DNA of 21,573 nt from Jimgerdemannia flammicorona (Eukaryota; Mucoromycota; Endogonomycetes; Endogonales; Endogonaceae). The DNA lies in the NCBI GenBank assembly GCA_003990745.1, contig RBNI01001621.1, positions 1 through 21,573 of the forward strand, read 5' to 3'. The notes below the pieces were generated by a model, which was not told the origin of the DNA, made no database searches, and saw nothing but the letters and a program-made list of their open reading frames with translations. This document shows, piece after piece, positions 10,313 through 18,800 of this stretch (position 1 is the stretch's first letter; every line of letters starts with the position of its first letter). The position numbers were made by a program, and so were the translations under genes.

Positions 10313-11393
10313 ATGCATATGAATACTGCTGATAGCAAAGTATGTTTTCGCGCTTTTTTAAAGCCATATTGTCATTTGTATTTAAAGTATGCTCTGCATG
10401 TTTTTTTTTGGTTTCATGGTAATTTAACCCGTGAACTTTTTTGTTCTTTTAAAGCTCCGAACCTTCAGTCCGATCATCCTCTACCACGACCATGAGTACA
10501 TCAAAGAGGAATCGGGCGAGCGTGTTCACCACCGTGTCGATCTTGGAGATCCTCACTACAACCATTACATCCAACAAACGAAACAACGAGTTCATCATAT
10601 GTTGGAAAACAATGGGAAAATGTGGTCAGAGTTAATGCACTACACACGAGGTTGGTAAAGCGCCGTCAATCGTATAATTTTCCCCCAAAAAATTTGTGTT
10701 CCCATCGCTCACCGCCTCTTCAAAAAAAAAAAAACATTACAGAAATCGAATACCGCACTAGCCACTACCATGGCCAACTCTCCCCATCATCATCACTTTC
10801 CTCACGTCGTTCCTCACTCTCACCTCCGCTCATGCACCGCGACGCTTCAATCCCGCCCTATAACGCACCGCCCACCCCGCCGGAGCATGGCTCCGATACC
10901 AAGGTCGTGAAGCGCCGTCGCGGCAATCTTCCCAAGACGGTCACTATCGTGCTGCGTGACTGGCTGGTCCAGCACAAGAAACACCCATACCCAACCGAGG
11001 ACGAGAAGCAGGGGCTCGCCAAACAGACCAAGCTGACCATGAACCAGATCAGCAATTGGTTCATTAACGCACGTAGGAGGATCTTGCAACCCATGTTGAA
11101 CAGCGAGCACGCTCGCAGCCGCGCCGAGTTGGATATCTATCCTTACGAGGCCACGGACAATTCCGGTAAGTCTTCATATTCTTGCTTTATTTCATTTGTC
11201 CAGACATTTAGTCCCGTGCTCCTTTGAAATATACAAGTAAATTTAACCATAATTTCCCTTTACAGACGATAGCAACTCTGATCACTCAACACAAAAATCA
11301 CTCAAACGGCCGGCCTCCAAAACTGCCTTAGCCGCCAAACCGGCACGTAGGCCCTACGCCAAACGTCAAAGAACGGCTATGGAAATTTCCTAA
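10313..11393 (+). CDS. TALE/KN-class homeodomain transcription factor, 4 exons
   Basis: Nuclear sequence-specific DNA-binding protein. Exons are 10313-10339, 10455-10650, 10743-11165 and 11266-11393, with introns of 115, 92 and 100 nt. Phases match at every join, giving 257 codons plus TAA. The homeodomain spans about residues 131-193. It opens KRRRGNLPK, has the three-residue TALE loop insertion PYP (156-158), and a recognition helix ISNWFINARRRI with the invariant Asn183. It resembles MEIS/TGIF and yeast Cup9/Tos8. Before it lie a Ser/Pro-rich stretch (about 88-121) and an unrecognised charged block in exon 2 ending ENNGKMWSELMHYTR. The tail is basic (ARRPYAKRQR, a likely nuclear signal). 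Exons 2-4 are well supported; the nine-residue exon 1, with its GTATGT donor and AAG acceptor at 10454, is the least certain part. Exon 2 is in a different frame from exon 3, so it is missed without splicing. Confidence 0.88.
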
Positions 11394-12886
11394 AATTCGT
11401 ATAACACTCCATCAATTATCAACTATCCCAACGACGGCCACGCGCCCCGCGGGGCTGCGCCGCTCCGCTCCGTTCGCTCGCCCCGCTCTCCCGAAGAGCA
11501 CTATCCATTATGTGGCGTATTCGATCCGTATGATCCCCGGTCCAGTGCATCGCCGATCATCCGACCATTCTGACATATCCGACGCCTATTGAACAATTCC
11601 TCATCCCATGTTTCTATTACCATTTTCTGCATTTATTTTATACATTGTATTTAAAAAGCAGGCACCATACCGGTAATGCTCGAACTATTTTCCCGAATAT
11701 TCTGTATGGAGGCGTGGTTCTTCTTTTCATGTAGAAATGTGCCAGATTGGGGAAGTGTGACAGGCAGTCAAAAGTTGACGGGGAGTGAATTTCGGGCAAC
11801 ACTAATTTTCGATACAATAATTGTAGAGTAGTTATGTATCTCATCTCTCAAGTTATGATCATCTCTTATTCTCGAGATCCACCACATGTACAGTGTAACA
11901 ATATGCGCTTCGTTGCGTGCATAAATTGATTTCCTTATTACTGCATCCGTCACAATTATATTGAAATGTGAACTTCACAGATTTTTCCATGTTGTCGACC
12001 GATTTTTCCAAGTCGTCAGCCGCAGTCTTTCGTACTGAAGTGCAGGGCTCACAACTGCCGTTTCTCGTGAGACAAGAGACCATTTTGATAAAAATGGCGA
12101 AGCTGGGCACTATTACGTATCTCCGTCATCGGGGCTCACGCATGAAGCCCAAGACATGGTCTGCTGCGCGAAATCGAATGTGCGCGCGTCCCCACGGCCC
12201 ATGTGCGATTCAGCAGTTACGACCTTCTATGATTTTCTCTTTTGATCGAAAATCTTGGCGTAGCGCATGCCAAAAGCACCTCACATCATATGATTTCAGG
12301 GGTTTGGGAAACTTTCCATTTCGAATGTGATGAGTGATTATTACATAATACACAGCGGAGAGGAAAGAACAAACCCACAACAACAAGAAATAAATAGCGC
12401 TTTCCGGTGCCTTCGATTTTCTTCGTGCGACGCGACTGTCGACCACACGTCGCACTCTGGGGTCCGTCTTGCCTCACACGGCCAGGCCTCCCACCCTCGA
12501 GACCAGATCGATAACTCCGATTGCGTCAGGCATCAGGGTGTCGTGCAGGGTGTCCGGACTGCGAACGTTCCTCGTCGAATGGCCGATCGTTCGGTGGTCG
12601 GTTGCCTCAGAACCCTACACACCGGGACGGGCTTTGTTGCATCAATATTTGGCCTCGGCGGATTTCCGAGGAAGAAGGTTTTGCATGACATACGAACGGA
12701 CGGCCATGGGAGGTAAACAGAAAATGCCTTTTCCGATCCAAAGTTGCCTTCATCGCTTCGTAGAGAGGCCACCTGATGTAAAGGAGCTCATCGAGCGAAA
12801 TCCTTGGATGCTGTTACCCAATCCAGAAAGATTAAAGTCGACCATATGTGGAAATCATTTATTTTTGTACTTGGCTTTTCAAAGCG
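11394..12886. other. Intergenic, 3' of the TALE gene
   Basis: It starts with the TALE 3' flank and a GC-rich block at 11441-11492, then AT-rich sequence, then moderate GC from about 12000 to 12800. Two overlapping plus-strand frames (12327-12716 and 12469-12963) have no domain, and one runs into the A27/T25 tract. No gene supported. Confidence 0.4.
11444..11455. repeat. 12-bp perfect palindrome in a GC-rich block
   Basis: GCCCCGCGGGGC is its own reverse complement. It is followed by a GC-rich series of GCTCCG/GCTCGC-like units to about 11492. The block stands out sharply from AT-rich flanks, 50 bp after the TALE stop codon. Confidence 0.85.
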
Positions 12887-12920
<34 letters not shown>

Positions 12921-12949
12921 GGTGTTTTTTTTTTTTTTTTTTTTTTTTT
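12887..12949. repeat. A27 / 11-bp spacer / T25 inverted repeat
   Basis: Twenty-seven A (12887-12913), the spacer GAGCCAGGGTG, then 25 T (12925-12949). The arms are fully complementary, so either strand can form a 25-bp A:T hairpin with an 11-nt loop. Confidence 0.92.
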
Positions 12950-14831
12950 CTCTCTTTTTTTAATATCCATCTCACTCGCCGCCTCTTTTTTTGATGTCGC
13001 AATATTGTCTTATCACTTTGACCAATAAATGACCCTCGCACAAATTGTTTTGAATCTCGGCCGCATGTTAGTTATAATTCTGGGCAGGCATTACCGGTTT
13101 CTGATGCAATGCCCTCCGCCCCATCGCCAACGGCCCGTTCGCTTTGTTTTCCCCAAGTGACCTGGTGGGTGAACAAATCATAGGTGGCGAAAATTCATAA
13201 ACGTCATATCCATGACAGTTTCTGGTACGTGATCGACCTGGTCCTTGTTGCCGCAGAACCTTGAGTTCTTTATTTGCAATCCGAGAGATATTTGTGATGC
13301 TTCATTAATCTCGTAGAAGAGGCGCGGGTGTAGGATTTGTAAACAGGATAAGCGGGATGGGATCAGCTGTCCAAGATATTAACCTGTTGCTTATTAGTTT
13401 TGTGCCTTACTCGTACATTGTATTCTTTATTACGTGGTACTTAATTTGAGGAATTTCGAGATGCCCATTTCCACCAATTATTGCATTAATTGGAGATATT
13501 GAGATTGAGCAATTACCATCCGGCGATAAACTCATCCTTTGAGTAGTAAGTCCCACGGCGCCACAATCGGTTTAATATATGATGTCTCGTTGCAACGAAC
13601 ACGACCGTGTGGATGCCGCACCATCTCACTGCTGACCGCCACCCGAATGACCCAAGCGGCAAACCGTAGCAGCCCGAATCCCGCGTTGGCACTTCCGAAA
13701 GGGCTTAACCCACCCGTGCGACCAAGGGACGGTTTCCCGCCTAAGCAATCGGAACGAGCGAGCTGGCCACTTTACAAAAAACGACCAATTTCCTAATCTG
13801 ATGTTCAATCACGTGCAAAGGAACCCCAAATACGTCATCTGCCCCGTACGTTTCCGAGGTCATTCTCGCGCACGTATGCCGCGTTCGTCATGCCAGTCCT
13901 GCCCGTTGGACCGCGCGCCAGAGAGCGAATCACCGCCATTATGGCGGGCTTTCAAGTTGTTTTCTGGGGATGGGAGTCTTTTTACAATAGAAGAACACTT
14001 TACTCATCCGTCCTCTCTTTTTGATCTGCCGGATCACAAGGACACATTCTCGTTCTCGTTATTTACATTCCGCTCTTCCACAAAAATCCCTTTTCCATGA
14101 TCTCTAAGCTTCGAGCCACACAGCCCACCCAACTCGCAGAGCCACTCCCAAAACAAACTTTATCTTACCGTGTTTTATTTGTAGTAGTTTATTTCTGTCT
14201 CACGTCTTGAAGCGTTGACACATCCCGTCAATTTTTTGTTCACACACTAATATTTCCACAACGGGACTGGATTTGTTCTTGGCTCGTAGAGCATGTGCCA
14301 CCCCGCTTTCGGCACATCCACGGACCGCTCCGCTCCAAGGCCGTTCTTCCGTCCCCACCACCCACGCCAACTCGCACGCCGGCGGCTAAATACACACACC
14401 GGCGTTTGTACATCGTCCGAAATCTACATATACGGAAGATACGCCGCAGCGGATCAACTGGAGGGGTGAGCCTTACCTACGCAAGGCTGGCGCGCGACCA
14501 CGCGATGGGGGGGGATCCGCGTGATCACGGACATGACGGCAGCGAGGATTTATATATTATTCTCGGATGCGTCTCGCTTAGAATATACCGGGGGGGGGGT
14601 CTTGTGACCGTTCCGTGCCGGCGTGACCAGGGTAGGGGGGGGGAACGGACGTGTTGCGCGTTTAGTAAGTGAGCAGGACTGGCATCATGAACACGTATGA
14701 AGATTAAGATTTTTTTTTTTGCTTTTCTGGTTTTCCGTTTCGATCTGTGCACGCGTGCGACGGGTGGACGTGTTGACAGGAGGTGTGGGTGTCAAAGCAA
14801 GGTTTGGTATGCAAATGTAGTTTCAGAACTT
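12950..14831. other. Intergenic between the A/T hairpin and the minisatellite
   Basis: No gene supported. A moderate-GC stretch at about 13540-14100 and another at about 14290-14660 carry open frames of 85-125 codons without recognisable domains. G runs of 8, 10 and 9 lie at about 14509, 14590-14599 and 14635-14643. Confidence 0.4.
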
Positions 14832-15392
14832 ATTCTCAGAACAGGGGTTGTAGGTGGAATATATATAGTCGCATGCAGACATATAATTCTCAGAGCAGGG
14901 GTTGTAGATGGGATGTATATATCGCATGCAGACATATAATTCTCAGAGCAGGGGTGTAAATGGGATGCGTATATCGCATGCAGACATATAATTCTCAGAG
15001 CATGGGATGCGTATATCGCATGCAGACATAATTTTCAGAGTAGGGGATGCGTATATCGCATGCAGACATATAATTTTCAGAGCAGGGGTTGTAAATGGGA
15101 TGCGTATATCGCATGCAGACATAATTTTCAGAGCAGGGGATGCGTATATCGCATGCAGACATATAATTTTCAGAGCAGGGGTTGTAAATGGGATGCGTAT
15201 ATCGCATGCAGACATATAATTCTCAGAGCAGGGGGTTTCAGAGCAGGGGTTGTAAATGAGAATACGTATATCGCATGCAGACATAAAATTCTCAGATCAG
15301 GGGTTGTAAATGGGATGCGTATATCGCATGCAGATATATAATTCTCTGAGCAGGTTGTAGATGGGATGTGTATATCGCATGCAGACATATAT
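14832..15392. repeat. Minisatellite: 11 complete units of about 53 or 40-42 bp
   Basis: Every complete unit contains GCATGC (14871, 14924, 14976, 15018, 15058, 15111, 15151, 15204, 15273, 15326, 15377), within CGTATATCGCATGCAGACAT in the best-conserved copies. Spacings are 53, 52, 42, 40, 53, 40, 53, 69, 53 and 51. Short units lack the 11-bp TTGTAAATGGG between two G-rich runs. The 69-bp interval carries an extra partial copy of TTCTCAGAGCAGGGGG. The edge units are the most diverged, typical of an array kept uniform in the middle by slippage or unequal exchange. Open frames on both strands are by-products. Confidence 0.97.
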
Positions 15393-15446
15393 ATTTGATC
15401 ATTTGATTCGCAAACGCTGGAGTACGTTAATCCAACTGAGCTGAGC

Positions 15447-15470
15447 AAAAAAAAAAAAAAAAAAAAGGGG

Positions 15471-15503
<33 letters not shown>
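15447..15503. repeat. A20-GGGG-A33 tract
   Basis: Twenty A, four G, 33 A. It lies 55 bp after the minisatellite and about 360 bp beyond the TSC2 stop codon on the other side. Confidence 0.9.
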
Positions 15504-15504
<1 letters not shown>

Positions 15505-15628
15505 GCGAAATGGCACCCTAGTTTAAAAGCGGCAGAATTGAAAAAGGCAAGCATATTAATTCCCGAGTTTGAGGAATACATTAAACCGAAAGAAGCAAAG
15601 AATGGGAGAAAGAGCGATGAAATGTTTT

Positions 15629-15634
15629 TTTATT
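15629..15634 (-). promoter_or_regulatory. Possible TSC2 polyadenylation signal
   Basis: AATAAA on the minus strand, about 229 nt after the TSC2 stop. The motif is common by chance in AT-rich DNA, so this is only a candidate. Confidence 0.3.
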
Positions 15635-15862
15635 TTGTGCTGTATGGTACAAGTGTTGAAAAATAAAGCAAATATAAAGCAACCAGGGGAAACCGAGTTT
15701 TTCGATCCAATGGCGAATTCCACCCGGAGCCTCGCATGAACGCCGTTCGAAATTCTGTACGATTACATAAGAAGGCAAACAAATACAACCGCGAATAAAG
15801 AAGACAGACACCCGCAAAAAAAAATATGACACAAAATGAATTAACCGCCCACCGTTGTCGCC

Positions 15863-18800
15863 TCAAGTATACTTTGTAAAGTCCAACACCGACTCCACGG
15901 TCATGATGCCATCTCTACTAGCCTTTGCGGCTGGTACCTCCTGCGACCCCGCGAGCGGTCCCGTCGCGCCAGTGGTCGGCGTAACACCAAGAGCCCTATC
16001 TCTGATCTGCTTGATCTGACGTAACCGCGAGCGCCAATTGGATAGATACTCCTGCTTCCCGCCCGAGCCAAATTCCGTGCCAAACTGCAAGAAGATCTGG
16101 GCAAAGATGTTGGCGTGCATGGCCATCTGTCGGATGAAGTGCGGGAGGGTGGCGAAGGAGACCATCTTGAACTCAGTGATGGGCCCGATTTCGGGCATAC
16201 CAGAACGGCGTTGCATGACGACCTTAAAGAAGGTGTAGTCCCTTGAGACCGGGAGCGGGCAATGGGACTGCAGGTTGTGCGACGAGGCAACCTTGGTCGA
16301 GTCCTCCGAGTGAGGGGAGATGACAATTTCGATGAAATTGAACTCGCTCGAGCAAGTGCCGAAGACGTAGTCGCGACCAGAGTCGTTGTAGACGATCGTG
16401 ACAAAGTCGTTGCCGAGGTGACGTTTCTTGAGGCTGCGCTGCGGGTCGCGTTCGTTGAACGGCATCATGGTCGCGACATGAAAGATCAGCTGGGTGATGG
16501 CGTCCTTCCAGTAGTAGGCGTACTCGCCGTCGATGTCGCTCTCGGTGTCGAGACCGCCCGTGTATATGTCCTTGTTGCCGCGGAGGCGAGTGATGGTACC
16601 CAGCGAATTGAGGAAGGTGATGTAGTCGGGCGAGCCGTGCTGGTTGCTCAGGATATCGACCTCCTTCGTCTGATCTCGGCCGACGTACAGCACGGCGATC
16701 TTATGGAAATCCACTACGGCCATTCTGTCCAACACGGCGATGCTCCTCGTCGTGGTCTCGTTGTCGGGCAAGGGAGCCGACAATGGGTTGTTCAGGTCCG
16801 GGTAGTTGCCGAGCTGGAGGAACAGGAAGCTGGGATCCGTCGACGAATCGCCCCTCCGCGTCGCCACCATGTTCTCGCTCGGCGTCACGGGCTCCGAAAA
16901 GATTTCCTTGACCATGGTGTCCACCACGCGCGGTGTCCGCGACCCGATTGGGATCTCGCCATCCAGTGGCGGCGTATCCTCCGGCGCATTCTCCCGCCCG
17001 CGAATCCTCGCGGGCGACAACACCGGGTTCCTCGCAAAGGCCAAAAACGGGCTGGTGGGTCCCCACGAGTCGCTATATCCTGTGGTCTCCTCTGGATTGC
17101 TGACTCCGAGCCCGAACCACGCCCCGGGCCTCGAGAACGACAGCTGCCTTATTCTGGACGACGACTCCACTCCGAGTTGCGGCGACATGATTGGCAACGC
17201 CGTGGCGCTGTCGCTCCTCCTTGGCTCCATCTGCGCGTCATCATCTTGCGATCTCCTCCTCGACGACGGCGCGCTGTACGACCGGTCTTGTTCATCCTCC
17301 CCGTCTCCCTCTAGTTCTATTCCCAGCGGCCCCCCGTCCACCGTGCCGCCTCTAATATCGATTCCGACCCCGGCGCCAGGGCAGCTATCCTCGCCCTCGC
17401 CCTCGCCCGACTCTATCACCTCGCCTGCCTCACCACCCGTGTAGTGCATCATCAGCATGGCCGGTATGCCCGACCAATCAGCCTGCTCAATCCTGAGCGG
17501 ATTCTCGACCTTGATCATCATGGACACGACGCCTGACGGTCTCCGGACCGTAAGATCGGCCCACCCATTGGTTTTATTGGTCCGCACCGTCATGAGCGAC
17601 ATGCCCTGCACCCACGTCTTGGACCAACACTTATCCTTCTCCTTCCCGCCCATGAGCGCGTCAGCCACGAGGTTTCGCTCCGGTCGGAGCTCGCAATCGG
17701 AATACGTGTAACGTGCGAGCATGTCGATGCATGTGAGCGTTTGCTCGTCGATGGATTTCGCGGGGGCGTTGGCGGCCAGGAGGCCGCGAACGATGAACGA
17801 GACGTGACGGCGGCGATCGCGGAGGGGGACGGCGATGAACCAAATCTCGATGACGTGAAAAGCCATGATAAGAACGTAGGCCGAAAGCGCCGAGTTGCTG
17901 TGGCCTTGTGGTGGCTGGGGTAGGGACGTGTTATTGTTTGGTGCGCCCCCGATGTATGGCGAGGCCAGGCCGGGTGGGTTTCCGGTGGTGCCTGACTGGA
18001 GCACCGATCCTCCGGTGGCGGCGCCGGTCTGTTGGGCGTGAAAGGCGGCGTACGAGTTGTGGATATACTGTATGGCGATAGCAAAGACGCGCTTGAAGTC
18101 GCTCTCCGTGAAGCTCTGATAAAGGTTCGGAAGGCGAGCGAGGCTCGAGAGCAGTTCGAGGATGTGGACGGAGGTGCTCGCAACGGAGATGATCTGACCG
18201 AGCCTGGTGAGGATGATAGGCAGGTACTTTGTGGCTGACTGGGGCATCTCGTGGCAGCACACGGTGAGGGCGTTGATGCACAGCTTGGTGGCGTTCGTCA
18301 TTTTCTGCAGCCCGTGGTAGAAGGCATACGTGATCTCGTTCTGGTCGGACATGGTCAAAAAGATGCGTCGGTAGCTGATCAACACGGTCAGGAGCTGGAA
18401 TGCGAGGATATATGTGTCGGGCCGCTTGAGCCCATGTGGCAGGACCTTGACGCTCTCGGCGAACTTGTTCTCCTTGTTATCAAGAATCTGATCACAGAGT
18501 AGCTCACGCAGCAGTCGCAGCTCCTTAGTGGTGCCGCAGAAGAGATGCTTGCATGCGAGCTGCACGGACAGTTGGTGCAGCACGTATGAGAATACGTCCC
18601 ACTCCCTCTCATTCTTCAGTAGCTCTACCACGGCGACGAGGTACAACCCGATAGGCAGTTCCACCATCCGCTCATCCGCAACCGGCACCTGTGTCTGCAA
18701 CCCCGGCCACATCCTGGGCGACTCGTGCGGGTCCTTCCGCTCTCGAGGCGAGATGACAAAGGGGCTCCTCCGCAGCTCCGGCGACATCGCCTTCTCCGCC

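Noticed and set aside
10622..10742. N-terminal extension of the homeodomain frame back to a GTG
   Set aside because: It has no ATG, and the sequence before 10743 ends in an A-rich stretch and TTACAG. Splicing from exon 2 keeps phase and gives a more protein-like sequence.
12327..12963. Two overlapping plus-strand frames of 129 and 164 codons
   Set aside because: The longer one runs through the A27/T25 tract as poly-Lys/poly-Phe. Neither shows a domain.
13539..14672. Open frames of 85-125 codons in GC-moderate stretches
   Set aside because: No recognisable domain or consistent splice signals; the lengths are within chance for this base composition.
14943..15448. Repetitive open frames on both strands (units such as MSACDIRIP)
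   Set aside because: They are translations of the minisatellite. Its unit length is not a multiple of three and indels shift the frame, so a repeat protein is unlikely.
16262..17314. 350-codon open frame on the plus strand
   Set aside because: It lies antisense to the TSC2 coding sequence. The peptide is Arg/Val/Gly-rich with no domain, as expected for the complement of a GC-rich gene.
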